The position numbers and the translations under genes were made by a program. Of a DNA stretch of 64,000 nt, positions 8,146-16,344 are shown in pieces. How positions within the stretch are numbered: the first letter of the stretch is position 1; each line of letters opens with the position of its first letter. The stretch is taken from NCBI GenBank assembly GCA_027451285.1, contig DAIDJP010000056.1, positions 1 to 64,000 of the forward strand, in the 5' to 3' direction. The DNA comes from Acidimicrobiaceae bacterium. GTDB taxonomy: Bacteria; Actinomycetota; Acidimicrobiia; Acidimicrobiales; RAAP-2. The notes below the pieces were generated by a model that saw only the letters and a program-made list of their open reading frames with translations, did no database searches and was not told the origin of the DNA.

Positions 8146-9177
8146 CTAGAAGAACGCGGCGCACAGGTCGTAGAGCGTGCGCGGCACGCGACGCTGACCG
8201 TGGGACACCTCGGCGAGATCCACGAGTTCGATGTCACCGCCGCGCACCACGGGAATCGTTCCGAATCGCGAGGCCGCGACGGCGTCGTAGGCGGCCGCTC
8301 CCACGCGCGTCGCCCAGATCCGGTCGTGGGCGGTCGGGCTGCCGCCGCGCTGGAGGTGCCCGAGCACGGTCGTGCGCACCTCGAAGCCGCCGTGGCTGTC
8401 GATTCGCGAGCTGAGGAACTGGCCGACGCCGCGCGTGGCCAAGCGCACCCCGCGCACGCCCTCGCTGGTGATCTCGCCGGTTTCGCGGCCCCCCAGGGTT
8501 TCGAGGTTCACGCCCTCGGCGATCACGACGATGGAGAACGCGTACCCGCGGGCGCGCCGGGCCACCAGGTGGGCGATGATCTCGTCCATCGTGTAGGGGA
8601 ACTCGGGGATCACGATCAAGTCGGCGCCGCCGGCAAGGCCACCCATCGCCGCGACCCAGCCCGTGGTGCGTCCCATGGTTTCGACCACCATCACGCGGTG
8701 ATGGGAGGCCGCGGTCGTGTAGAGGCGGTCGAGCGACTCGGCGACCAGGGAGATCGCGGTGTCAAAGCCGATGCAGTAATCCGTGCCGATCAGGTCGTTG
8801 TCGAGCGTCTTGGGTACTCCCACCACGGGAGCACCACGCTCAGCCAACCAGTGTGAGATCCGCTGGGTGCCGTCGCCGCCGATCGCCACGAGCGCGTCGA
8901 GGTTCTCCGCGATGGTGGCCAGGACGCGCTCGCGACCGCCCGGGGGATTGTCGAGGTCGTAGCGAGCAGTGCCAAGGATCGTCCCGCCTACTCCCACGAT
9001 GCCGTTGAGTTCCGAGGTCGTGAGCTCTCGCTCGACGAACTGCGTGGCCAGGCCCTGCCATCCGTTGGCGATGCCGAACAACTGATGGCCGTCGCGTGCG
9101 GCCATCTGGCCGATCGCGCGAATGGCGGCGTTGAGCCCGGGCGCGTCGCCGCCGGCGGTCAGGACCCCAATGCGCAT
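8146..9177 (-). CDS. pfkA: 6-phosphofructokinase
   Basis: 343 residues of the PfkA family: fructose 6-phosphate to fructose 1,6-bisphosphate in glycolysis. Motifs in order are GVLTAGGDAPGLNAAIR, IGGDGTQ (about 100), GVPKTLDNDLIGTD (about 121, catalytic aspartate), ETMGR and HLQRGGSPTAHDR. Glycine in GGDGT favours ATP over pyrophosphate, while lysine in PKTLDND is the residue of pyrophosphate enzymes; this mixed pair is known from actinobacterial ATP enzymes such as that of Streptomyces coelicolor. On the minus strand a TAGGGT -10 (9205-9210) and a gagaggga ribosome site precede the ATG. Confidence 0.93.
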   Translation of the reverse strand: MRIGVLTAGGDAPGLNAAIRAIGQMAARDGHQLFGIANGWQGLATQFVERELTTSELNGIVGVGGTILGTARYDLDNPPGGRERVLATIAENLDALVAIGGDGTQRISHWLAERGAPVVGVPKTLDNDLIGTDYCIGFDTAISLVAESLDRLYTTAASHHRVMVVETMGRTTGWVAAMGGLAGGADLIVIPEFPYTMDEIIAHLVARRARGYAFSIVVIAEGVNLETLGGRETGEITSEGVRGVRLATRGVGQFLSSRIDSHGGFEVRTTVLGHLQRGGSPTAHDRIWATRVGAAAYDAVAASRFGTIPVVRGGDIELVDLAEVSHGQRRVPRTLYDLCAAFF

Positions 9178-9255
9178 GACTCCCTCTCGAATCTCGGTAC
9201 TTTCACCCTAGAACAGGTTCACCCCGGGGTCGTTGCGACGAGACGTCTCGGCGCC

Positions 9256-9261
9256 GATACT
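9256..9261 (+). promoter_or_regulatory. -10 box GATACT, leaderless type
   Basis: GATACT is followed by six bases and then the ATG at 9268, the spacing of the other leaderless promoters here. It overlaps the region upstream of the divergent pfkA gene. Confidence 0.45.
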
Positions 9262-9267
9262 GGATCG

Positions 9268-9417
9268 ATGCGCGATGTCCCCGAGAGCCCCGCCCGCCAG
9301 TGCCCGAGCCCGCTGGCGATCTTCTTCGAGTGTCCCCAGTGCGGATCGGAGATGTCGTCCGAGCACGCTCACTATCGATGTCGCGCCTGCGGGTGGCGCG
9401 ATAGCTGCTGCGACTAG
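9268..9417 (+). CDS. Zinc-ribbon microprotein
   Basis: 49 residues ending CRACGWRDSCCD. Four cysteines in two pairs, FECPQCGSE and YRCRACGW, form a rubredoxin-like zinc knuckle, and a terminal SCCD adds two more. I cannot name a function; such small ribbons bind zinc and often nucleic acid or protein. The ATG is chosen because a leaderless promoter stands exactly six bases upstream; the frame is open further upstream but overlaps pfkA's promoter there. The gene lies between pfkA (divergent) and the phosphate transporter genes. Confidence 0.65.
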   Translation: MRDVPESPARQCPSPLAIFFECPQCGSEMSSEHAHYRCRACGWRDSCCD

Positions 9418-9445
9418 CCCAGAAATCAATCTCGTGACACCTTGT

Positions 9446-9478
9446 TGTCACCCGCCGTTCATATGACCTCCTTACTCT
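9446..9478 (+). promoter_or_regulatory. Candidate PHO box and -10 for pstB
   Basis: TGTCACC (9446) and GTTCATA (9457) are spaced 11 bases apart, each matching GTTCACC at five of seven positions, the unit of actinobacterial PhoP boxes. A TACTCT -10 lies at 9473-9478, so the repeats occupy the -35 zone, as expected of an activator-dependent promoter. Binding is inferred. Confidence 0.4.
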
Positions 9479-9506
9479 GGCCTTGACGCCACGAGTGAGG
9501 GAATCC

Positions 9507-10343
9507 ATGGAAGAGGTCAGCAAGTTCAAGGTCGCTTCGAGCGCGCTCGATGCCGAATTGGCCCGCCTCGACCCGGACCACGATCGTCCGCGTGAGGTGA
9601 TCGCGACCAAGGGTCTCAACCTCAAGTTCTCCGACAAGACGGTTCTCTCAGGCGTGAACATGAACTTCGAGCGCGGCACGATCACCGCGCTGATTGGCCC
9701 GACGGGTTCGGGCAAGTCGACCTTCCTGCGCACGATCAACCGAATGAACGATCGGGTGGCGGGATTCCGACACGAGGGCGACGTTCTGCTTGACGGTGAG
9801 TCGATCTGGGGCGACCAGCAGGATCTGCTCACCATTCGCCGACGCGTGGGCATGCTGTTCCAGCGTCCCAACCCGTTCCCGATGTCGATTCGCGACAACG
9901 TCGTAGCGGGCGTGAAGGCCCACGGCATCGCGAGGGGCAAGCAACTGGACGTGGTGGCCGAGATGCGCCTGACCGAGGTGGGCCTCTGGGACGCCGTGAA
10001 GGATCGTTTGGGTGACTCGCCCTATCGGCTGTCAGGCGGCCAGCAGCAGCTGCTGTGTCTGGCGCGCGCCCTCGCGGTGGGTCCGGAAGTTCTCTTGCTC
10101 GACGAGCCGACGTCCGCGCTCGATCCCATTTCCACTGAGGCCGTCGAGCGGATGTTGCGGGCGATGACGCCGGCACTGACGTTGATCGTCGTCACGCACA
10201 ATCTCGGCCAAGCGCGACGCATCTCGGACCAGACGATGTTCTTCTTCAACGGTCAGCTGGTCGAGCACGGCGCGACGTCGCAGGTGTTCCAGAACCCTCG
10301 CGAGATCGACACCGAGCGTTACGTCCAGGGTTTGATGGGCTGA
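9507..10343 (+). CDS. pstB: Phosphate ABC transporter ATP-binding protein
   Basis: 278 residues of the PstB ATPase that powers high-affinity phosphate uptake at the inner face of the membrane. Walker A is GPTGSGKST, the signature LSGGQQQLLCLARAL, Walker B VLLLDEPTSALDP, and the H-loop VVTHNL. The ATG at 9507 has a gaggga site; an in-frame TTG 24 bases earlier has none. Unusually the ATPase gene comes first and is separated from pstS by 105 bases carrying a second promoter. The other three subunits follow, giving a complete transporter. Confidence 0.95.
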   Translation: MEEVSKFKVASSALDAELARLDPDHDRPREVIATKGLNLKFSDKTVLSGVNMNFERGTITALIGPTGSGKSTFLRTINRMNDRVAGFRHEGDVLLDGESIWGDQQDLLTIRRRVGMLFQRPNPFPMSIRDNVVAGVKAHGIARGKQLDVVAEMRLTEVGLWDAVKDRLGDSPYRLSGGQQQLLCLARALAVGPEVLLLDEPTSALDPISTEAVERMLRAMTPALTLIVVTHNLGQARRISDQTMFFFNGQLVEHGATSQVFQNPREIDTERYVQGLMG

Positions 10344-10376
10344 GCGAGCCGACAGATTACGTAGAAATCAGTTCGC

Positions 10377-10420
10377 ACTCACTCGGACTTCACGGTTGCG
10401 TTACTTCGACTGCTTACCGT
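10377..10420 (+). promoter_or_regulatory. Candidate PHO box and -10 for pstS
   Basis: Two 11-base units starting at 10377 and 10388 carry CTCAC and TTCAC in register, with a weaker unit at 10399 (GTTAC). A TACCGT -10 follows at 10415-10420, 28 bases before the start codon. Phosphate-dependent activation is inferred from this layout. Confidence 0.4.
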
Positions 10421-10448
10421 GGTCTCGTCAACAACTAGGAGGACATCA

Positions 10449-11591
10449 GTGATCACCAATTTCCGTAGAGGCACCCGTCTGGCGACAATCGTCGCCCTCG
10501 CGGGTTCAGTGAGCCTCGTCGGCATCGCCTCGGCCTCGTCGGCCGCCACGGCGAAGGCCAAGAAGAAGAGCGTTCCCGTTACGGTGAACTTCAAAATCGA
10601 GACCCCCAAGGCCGCGAGCCTGACCGAGGCGGGCAGCTCGTTGCTCTACCCGCTGTGGAACCTGTGGGCGCCGGCGTATCAGAACAAGTTCAAGCAGGTG
10701 AGCCTGACAACGGGTGCGGGCGGATCCGGCCTCGGCATCTCCGAAGCGGCGGCCGGCACCATCAACATCGGCTCTTCGGACGCGTACCTGTCCCCGACGC
10801 AGCTGCAGACGACGCCGGGTCTCATGAACATCCCGGTGGCCATCTCCTCACAGGTCGTCACCTACAACATCCCGGGGCTGCACGCGCACCTCAAGCTCAA
10901 CGGCAAGCTCATCGCCGCGATGTACGAGGGCCAGATCACCAACTGGAACGACTCGCAGATCGCCGCCCTGAACCCGGGCGTGAATCTGCCCAGCCTTCCG
11001 GTCGTGCCGCTCTACCGTTCCGACGGCAGTGGCGACACCTTCCTCTTCACCTCCTACCTGTCCAAGCAGGACCCGAACGGCTGGGGCAAGTCGGTGGGAT
11101 ATGGCACCACGGTGACGTGGCCGAAGAACCCGTCGGCGCTCGGTGAGAACGGCAACGGCGGCATGGTCACGGCCTGCGGCGCGACCAAGGGTTGCATCGC
11201 CTACGTCGGGGTGAGCTACCTGAGCAACATCCTGGGCAGCGGTCTGACGACGGCGGCCCTGCTCAACGGCACCGGTCAGTACCTGAACTGGAGCGCGAAG
11301 GGCGTCACGACCGAGGCGGCCGGGTACAAGGTCTTCCGCAACAAGGGCGCCGTCTCGATGATCAACGCCAAGACCAAGGGCGGCTACCCGATCATCAACT
11401 ACGAGTACGCCATCGTGAACAAGACCCAGCCCAGTGCGGCCATGGCGTCGGCGACGCGCTCGCTGCTCGAGTGGGCGATTAGCCCGTCGGGTGGCCAGAG
11501 GCCGTCGTTCCTGTCCCAGGTGAACTTCCTGCGTCTGCCCAACACCTTCATCCTTGGCTCGTACGCGCTGATCAAGACGATCAAGGGCTAG
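10449..11591 (+). CDS. pstS: Phosphate-binding protein PstS
   Basis: 380 residues; extracytoplasmic phosphate receptor of the Pst transporter. Residues 1-33 are a signal peptide (positively charged start, LATIVALAGSVSLVGIA core, ASA-SSA cleavage zone). No cysteine follows the core, so it lacks a lipobox, unusual for a cell without an outer membrane. AGSSLLYPLW, TGAGGSGLGI and NIGSSDAYLS are the phosphate-site segments, and YRSDGSGDTF is a further conserved loop. The GTG is preceded six bases upstream by a perfect aggagga site, which rules out an in-frame GTG 30 bases earlier. Confidence 0.93.
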   Translation: MITNFRRGTRLATIVALAGSVSLVGIASASSAATAKAKKKSVPVTVNFKIETPKAASLTEAGSSLLYPLWNLWAPAYQNKFKQVSLTTGAGGSGLGISEAAAGTINIGSSDAYLSPTQLQTTPGLMNIPVAISSQVVTYNIPGLHAHLKLNGKLIAAMYEGQITNWNDSQIAALNPGVNLPSLPVVPLYRSDGSGDTFLFTSYLSKQDPNGWGKSVGYGTTVTWPKNPSALGENGNGGMVTACGATKGCIAYVGVSYLSNILGSGLTTAALLNGTGQYLNWSAKGVTTEAAGYKVFRNKGAVSMINAKTKGGYPIINYEYAIVNKTQPSAAMASATRSLLEWAISPSGGQRPSFLSQVNFLRLPNTFILGSYALIKTIKG

Positions 11592-11598
11592 TACCTGA

Positions 11599-12684
11599 AT
11601 GAGTGGCGACAATCCGACACCCATCGAGACGTCGTCACCCGTAGCGTCGGCGATCCGGCGGGGCCCACGGCCCCGCCGGATCGCGGCTTCACTGCACGTC
11701 GAAGACCGCCTCTGGCAGGTAGCGACCCGCGTGGCGGTGACCGTGCCGCTGCTGGGACTGCTGTTCGTCATCATCATTCTTGCCGTCAAGGCGTGGCCCG
11801 CGATCAAGGTGAACGGCCCCGGATATCTCACGAGTTCGGTCTGGCAGGTGGGCAACTTCTACGGTGCCGTGCAGCACACCCACGGCGTCGCGCATCCCCA
11901 AGGCGCCGTCTATGGCGCGTGGCCTCTCATCGCGGGCACCCTCGAATCATCTCTCATCGCGATCATCATCGCGGTGCCGGTCTCCATCGGCACCGCCTTC
12001 GCCCTCACCGAGCGCCTCCCCAAGTGGATCGCCCAGCCCCTCGGCTTCTTCGTCGAGATCCTGGCCGGCATACCGAGCGTGGTGATCGGGCTCTGGGGCG
12101 TGCTCGTCTTGGGCCCGTTCCTCGCCCAGCACGTCTATCCCGTCATCGCCAACCACGTCCCCAACGTGCCCGTGCTGCGCTACTTTCGCGGCTCGGTCGG
12201 CTACGGGGAGGGACTCCTGACGTCGGGCCTGGTTCTGAGCTTCATGATCGTTCCGATCATCGCCTCGACGACCCGCGACCTCTTCTTGCAGGTGCCGGTG
12301 CTGCCCAAGGAGGGGGCCGAGGCTCTCGGCTTCACGGACGCCGAGGTCGCTCGTCGGGTCACCCTGCCCTGGGTGCGCTCGGGGATCGTGGGCGCCACGA
12401 TGCTCGGCTTGGGTCGGGCCATCGGCGAAACCATCGCCATCGCCATGGTGTCCGGCTCGGTGCTGGGAACCGTCGCGCCGAACATCTACGGCACGATGAC
12501 CACCATCGCCGCGACAATCGTCAGTCAACTCGACTCGTCGCTCACCGACGGGACGGGCTTCGCGCTGTCCAACCTCGCCGAGGCCGGGCTCCTGCTCGCG
12601 CTCATCTCTATTCTCGTCAACCTCGCGGCCCGCTCGATCGTTCGTCACACGGGCAAGCTGATGGCGCCGGTGGGGAGGGGCTGA
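11599..12684 (+). CDS. pstC: Phosphate ABC transporter permease PstC
   Basis: 361 residues, one of two membrane subunits of the phosphate transporter. A polar tail of about 45 residues precedes TM1 ([15 protein letters not shown]). A long extracytoplasmic loop carries the PstC-type LTSSVW and [16 protein letters not shown], and the later loop [20 protein letters not shown] is the EAA motif that contacts PstB. It starts seven bases after pstS and overlaps pstA by one base (TGATG), so the three genes form one operon. Confidence 0.95.
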   Translation: MSGDNPTPIETSSPVASAIRRGPRPRRIAASLHVEDRLWQVATRVAVTVPLLGLLFVIIILAVKAWPAIKVNGPGYLTSSVWQVGNFYGAVQHTHGVAHPQGAVYGAWPLIAGTLESSLIAIIIAVPVSIGTAFALTERLPKWIAQPLGFFVEILAGIPSVVIGLWGVLVLGPFLAQHVYPVIANHVPNVPVLRYFRGSVGYGEGLLTSGLVLSFMIVPIIASTTRDLFLQVPVLPKEGAEALGFTDAEVARRVTLPWVRSGIVGATMLGLGRAIGETIAIAMVSGSVLGTVAPNIYGTMTTIAATIVSQLDSSLTDGTGFALSNLAEAGLLLALISILVNLAARSIVRHTGKLMAPVGRG

Positions 12685-13574
12685 TGTCGATGACCGAGAG
12701 CCTCTCGCACGGCACGTCGTGGCGGCGTGTCAAGTCCGTTATCTTTCGAGCGTTCACCCTTCTCGCGCTCGTCTTCGTCCTCGGTCCGGCGATCTGGTTG
12801 ATCGTGGGCGTCGTCGTCAAGGCCGTGCCGCACTGGAGTTGGGGCGTGCTCACCCACGTGCCCAGCGGCAACGGCGGTGGTCTCGAGAACGCGATTCTGG
12901 GCACGCTCGTCATCATGGTGGGCGTGCTGATCATCGCCGGCACGACCGGCGTGCTGGCGGGCGTCTTCCTCTCCGAGTTCACCGGTGTCAACCGCAAGGG
13001 ACGCGAACGCGGCACCATCTTGCGCACGGGGATTGACGTGCTCGCTGGGTTCCCTTCGATCGTGCTGGGCTACGTGGGCTACGTCGCACTCGTCGTCGGA
13101 CTTCACTGGGGATTCTCGCTCCTGGCGGCACTCATCATCTTGTCGCTGATGGTGGTGCCCTACATCACCAAGGCCACCGAAACGGCGCTGCGCCAGGTGC
13201 CGACGTCGTATCGAGAGGGCGCCGAAGCCCTGGGGATGCGCACGGGATATGGCCTGCGCAAGGTCGTGCTGCGCACGGCTTTGCCCGGCATCGTGACCGG
13301 CCTTCTCATCGCCGAGTCGATCACCGTGGGAGAGACCGCGCCCCTGCTCTACACCGCCGGCGTCACCAACAACCTGCCCAACTGGCACCTGGTGCATCAC
13401 CCCATCGGTTACTTGACGTACTACGTGTGGACGGACTGGAACCAGCCGCTGGCGTCACTGCACTACATCTCCTATGACGCGTCGCTGATTCTGCTCGTGA
13501 TGGTCCTCAGCCTCCTGATCGTGAGTCGTCTCGTCGTCGCGAGGAGCCAGCGGCACTCCGAGGCGGCTCGCTAG
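12684..13574 (+). CDS. pstA: Phosphate ABC transporter permease PstA
   Basis: 296 residues, the second phosphate permease. Six hydrophobic spans are visible, starting with FTLLALVFVLGPAIWLIV, and the EAA loop is REGAEALGMRTGYGLRKVV. The ATG at 12684 overlaps the pstC stop by one base and is preceded by ggggagggg; the frame is open much further upstream but only as an antisense-like shadow of pstC. It ends the operon; a promoter for the amidase follows 6 bases later. Confidence 0.95.
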   Translation: MSMTESLSHGTSWRRVKSVIFRAFTLLALVFVLGPAIWLIVGVVVKAVPHWSWGVLTHVPSGNGGGLENAILGTLVIMVGVLIIAGTTGVLAGVFLSEFTGVNRKGRERGTILRTGIDVLAGFPSIVLGYVGYVALVVGLHWGFSLLAALIILSLMVVPYITKATETALRQVPTSYREGAEALGMRTGYGLRKVVLRTALPGIVTGLLIAESITVGETAPLLYTAGVTNNLPNWHLVHHPIGYLTYYVWTDWNQPLASLHYISYDASLILLVMVLSLLIVSRLVVARSQRHSEAAR

Positions 13575-13580
13575 CGCTGC

Positions 13581-13586
13581 TACCCT
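13581..13586 (+). promoter_or_regulatory. -10 box TACCCT for the amidase gene
   Basis: TACCCT lies 24 bases before the ATG. The likely leader of about 18 bases contains the ribosome site ggggga, so this is a conventional leadered promoter. Confidence 0.4.
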
Positions 13587-13610
13587 CGCCTTCAAGAACG
13601 GGGGACAATC

Positions 13611-15005
13611 ATGGAACTCTGGCAACGATCGGCGGTCGATCTGGCGCGCATGATTCGCAGTGGCGAGACCACCTCACGAGAAGTGGTCGAGGCGCATCTG
13701 GCGCGCATCGACGCGGTGAACCCAAAGGTGAACGCGATCGTCGAGATCCGTCCCGACGAGGTTCGCCGCGACGCCGACGCCGCCGACGCCCTGCGCCGCT
13801 CCGGAGCACCCCTCGGAGCGCTTCACGGGGTGCCGGTCACGGTGAAGTCCAACATCGACGTGGCGGGATATGCCACGAACGAAGGCTCGGCCGCGCTGAA
13901 GGACTTCATGGCGAGCGACGACGCCCCCGTCGTCGAACGTATCCGCGAGGCTGGCGGCGTGGTGCTGGCGCGCACGAACATGCCCGACCTGGGTCTGCGG
14001 ATCAATACCGAGTCCTCGCTCTACGGCGCGACGCACAACCCGTGGCGTCACGGGATCACGGCCGGTGGCTCCTCGGGCGGCGAGGCGGCGGCCCTGGCCG
14101 CGGGCATGACGCCGCTCGGACTGGGTAATGACATCGGTGGCTCGCTGCGCAACCCCGCCTACGCCTGCGGCGTGGCCTCGATCAAGCCCTCGCGCGGGCG
14201 CGTGCCCGAGGGCAATCCCAGCGCGACGGTCGAGACGGCCCTGAACGGCCAGCTGATGGCGGTGGAGGGCGTGCTCGCGCGCCACGTGTCCGACGTGCGT
14301 CTGGGTCTGGAGTGCGTGATGGGATCGCACCGTCGCGACCCTCAGGCCATCGACGCGCCGCTCGGCGGGCGTCCCATGGCCCGGCGGGTGGCTCTGGTGC
14401 CACGGCCCGCCGGCGGTGACACGCACCCCAATGTCGAGGCGGGCGTGCGCCTTGCCGGCGTGGCCCTCGAGGCAGCCGGCTACGAGGTCGACGAGATCGA
14501 GCCGCCCCTGCTGATCGAGGCCTACTTGGCCTGGGTGGAGCTGATGTGGTCGAACCTGCGCGTCGCGGCGCCGATCTTCGCGCCCTTCATGGGTGAGGGC
14601 GGGCAGCGCTTCCTCGAGCTCTCCGACGTGGAACTACCCCCGGCGAGCGAGGAGTCGATGTTCCAGATGCACCTGTCGCGCTTTCGCGTGGCCCGGGCCT
14701 GGCGGCGCTTTCTCGAGGACTTCCCCCTGATCGTGGGGCCAACCTGGACCCAGCCGCCCTTCGCCCACGGCTTTGACATCGAAAGCCGCGAGAGCGCGAT
14801 GGCCGTCGCCGAGCTCTTTCGCTTCGTGCTGCCGCCCAACCTGATGGGGCTGCCCGCCGCGTGCGTCGCCACCGGGCTCGCCGACGGGCTGCCGACCGGT
14901 GTGCAGATCATCTCGCTGCCCTTTCGCGAGGACCTCTGCCTGGACGCGGCCGCAGACGTGGAGTCCGCGCTCGGGGTCCTGACACCGATCGACCCGAGGG
15001 ACTAG
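13611..15005 (+). CDS. Amidase signature-family hydrolase
   Basis: 464 residues of the amidase-signature family, which hydrolyses amide bonds with a Ser-cisSer-Lys triad. The lysine is in VTVKSNIDVAG (residue about 81), the glycine-serine stretch is TAGGSSGGEAAALA (about 147-160), and the nucleophile is in GNDIGGSLRNPA (about 172). It is not GatA by context: no gatC or gatB adjoin, and an acetyltransferase follows directly. Related enzymes act on fatty amides, aryl amides or aminohydrolysis products; the substrate is unknown. Confidence 0.88.
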   Translation: MELWQRSAVDLARMIRSGETTSREVVEAHLARIDAVNPKVNAIVEIRPDEVRRDADAADALRRSGAPLGALHGVPVTVKSNIDVAGYATNEGSAALKDFMASDDAPVVERIREAGGVVLARTNMPDLGLRINTESSLYGATHNPWRHGITAGGSSGGEAAALAAGMTPLGLGNDIGGSLRNPAYACGVASIKPSRGRVPEGNPSATVETALNGQLMAVEGVLARHVSDVRLGLECVMGSHRRDPQAIDAPLGGRPMARRVALVPRPAGGDTHPNVEAGVRLAGVALEAAGYEVDEIEPPLLIEAYLAWVELMWSNLRVAAPIFAPFMGEGGQRFLELSDVELPPASEESMFQMHLSRFRVARAWRRFLEDFPLIVGPTWTQPPFAHGFDIESRESAMAVAELFRFVLPPNLMGLPAACVATGLADGLPTGVQIISLPFREDLCLDAAADVESALGVLTPIDPRD

Positions 15006-15452
15006 ATGCTGGAGGTCCGCGGAATCGAGCGTGGCGAGGTCGCCGCGGCCGTCGCGATCATCAACGAGGGCACCCTTTCGCCCGGTGACGAGCACCCCGA
15101 GCGCGAGGACGAGTACTGGGCGGCCGTCGTCGAGGTGCGCGAGCGTCGCGGCGACGTGCTGGTGGCCGTCGACGACGGCGTCGTCGTCGGGGTGTGCCAG
15201 GTGATCGTCTTTCGACACTTCCAGCACACTGGCGGCTGGTGCGCCGAGCTCGAGAGCGTGTACGTGCGCGCCGACCGGCGCGGTCAGCGCATCGGCGCGG
15301 CCATGCTCGAGGTCGCCGAGAGCCTCGCGCGGGCCGCGGGCTGCTACCGGGTGCAACTCACGAGTCGCAACGTGCGCGTCGACGCCCATCGCTTCTACGT
15401 CGCCCACGGATATGAGCAGGCCGCGCAGGGCTTTCGAAAGTCGCTGCTCTAG
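15006..15452 (+). CDS. GNAT-family N-acetyltransferase
   Basis: 148 residues. The acetyl-CoA fold shows as ELESVYVRADRRGQRIGAAML (CoA turn RRGQRIG) preceded by GVCQVIVF, and the C-terminal DAHRFYVAHGYEQ block. The ATG touches the amidase stop with no gap, so the two are translationally coupled and may act on related compounds, for example acetylating an amine released by the amidase; that link is inference. Its TAG shares CTAG with the convergent carbonic anhydrase stop. Confidence 0.82.
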   Translation: MLEVRGIERGEVAAAVAIINEGTLSPGDEHPEREDEYWAAVVEVRERRGDVLVAVDDGVVVGVCQVIVFRHFQHTGGWCAELESVYVRADRRGQRIGAAMLEVAESLARAAGCYRVQLTSRNVRVDAHRFYVAHGYEQAAQGFRKSLL

Positions 15453-15937
15453 AGGACTTCGGTGAGGAAGCCGTCGTCGACGTCAAAGACGAAGCCGCGG
15501 ATCTCGGTGGAGTCGACGAAGCGGCTCGCCGTCAGGGCGGCGACCGTCTCGCGCACGTCGGCGTGGATGTCGCGATAGGCGCCGAGGCGAAAGGGCGGCC
15601 GCTCGCCGAACTCGGCTTCGAGCTCGCTCTGGAGCTCGTCTTCGTCGAAGGATTCGAGCCCGCAGCGGGTGTGGTGGATGACCATCACCGCACGCGTCTC
15701 CAGCAATCTCTGGCTCAGCAGCAGTGAGCGAATCGCGTCGTCGGTGGCGATGCCGCCGGCGTTGCGGATGAGGTGCACTTCGCCCAGGTCGAGGCCGAGA
15801 GCCCCGAAGAGGTCGAGGCGCGAGTCCATGCAGGTCAGCACGGCGAGGTGCAACTGGGGCACGGTGGGCATCTCGCGATGTCCGTGCCTCGTCACGTACT
15901 CGCGGTTGTGGGCCAGAAGGTCGTCGATCACGCTCAT
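15449..15937 (-). CDS. Beta-class carbonic anhydrase
   Basis: 162 residues. Zinc ligands are visible in TCMDSRLD (Cys, Asp) and HHTRCG (His, Cys), with IRNAGG between them, the arrangement of the small type II beta enzymes related to Mycobacterium Rv1284. It interconverts CO2 and bicarbonate in the cytosol. The ATG follows a leaderless promoter. It stands alone, divergent from the AhpD-like gene. Confidence 0.9.
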   Translation of the reverse strand: MSVIDDLLAHNREYVTRHGHREMPTVPQLHLAVLTCMDSRLDLFGALGLDLGEVHLIRNAGGIATDDAIRSLLLSQRLLETRAVMVIHHTRCGLESFDEDELQSELEAEFGERPPFRLGAYRDIHADVRETVAALTASRFVDSTEIRGFVFDVDDGFLTEVL

Positions 15938-15943
15938 CCCACC

Positions 15944-15970
15944 ATCCTAGGAAGCGTTGCTCGCTACGCT
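15944..15970. promoter_or_regulatory. Divergent -10 boxes: carbonic anhydrase and AhpD-like
   Basis: On the minus strand TAGGAT (15949-15944) is followed by six bases and the carbonic anhydrase ATG, a leaderless layout. On the plus strand TACGCT (15965-15970) lies 17 bases before the AhpD-like ATG, with gaaggagg in the leader. Confidence 0.5.
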
Positions 15971-15987
15971 GCCAGAAGGAGGTTGAC

Positions 15988-16341
15988 ATGAAGAGCAACG
16001 ATGAAGTCCGTGCCGAACTGCGCCAGCCCGCGCTCGACCTGCGCGCGATGATTCCCGACGTTCTAAAGGGCTACGCCGACATGGCGAGGGCGTCCTTCGC
16101 CGAGGGCGAGCTCGCGGCGAAGATGAAGGAGCTCATCGCCCTGTCCATCGCCGTGACCCGCGAGTGCGACGGCTGCGTCGTGAGTCACGCTCGCGGCGCC
16201 GCCGCGCGGGGCGCGACCCGCCAGGAGGTCGCCGAGGCCATGGGCGTCGCGATCACCATGAACGGCGGCCCGGGCACGGTCTGGGGCCCGCGCGCCCTGC
16301 GGGCCTTCGATGAGGCGGTCGCGGCGCGAACGGCCGAATAG
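15988..16341 (+). CDS. AhpD-like carboxymuconolactone decarboxylase-fold protein
   Basis: 117 residues, an all-alpha CMD/AhpD domain. The redox pair is in RECDGCVVSHARGAAARGAT (CxxC, cysteines near 55 and 58, followed by the conserved SH), the site of AhpD-type disulfide chemistry. Such proteins reduce peroxidase partners or have unknown roles; no peroxidase adjoins here. The ATG has a strong gaaggagg site. Its stop lies four bases from that of the convergent P450. Confidence 0.85.
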   Translation: MKSNDEVRAELRQPALDLRAMIPDVLKGYADMARASFAEGELAAKMKELIALSIAVTRECDGCVVSHARGAAARGATRQEVAEAMGVAITMNGGPGTVWGPRALRAFDEAVAARTAE

Positions 16342-16344
16342 TTC

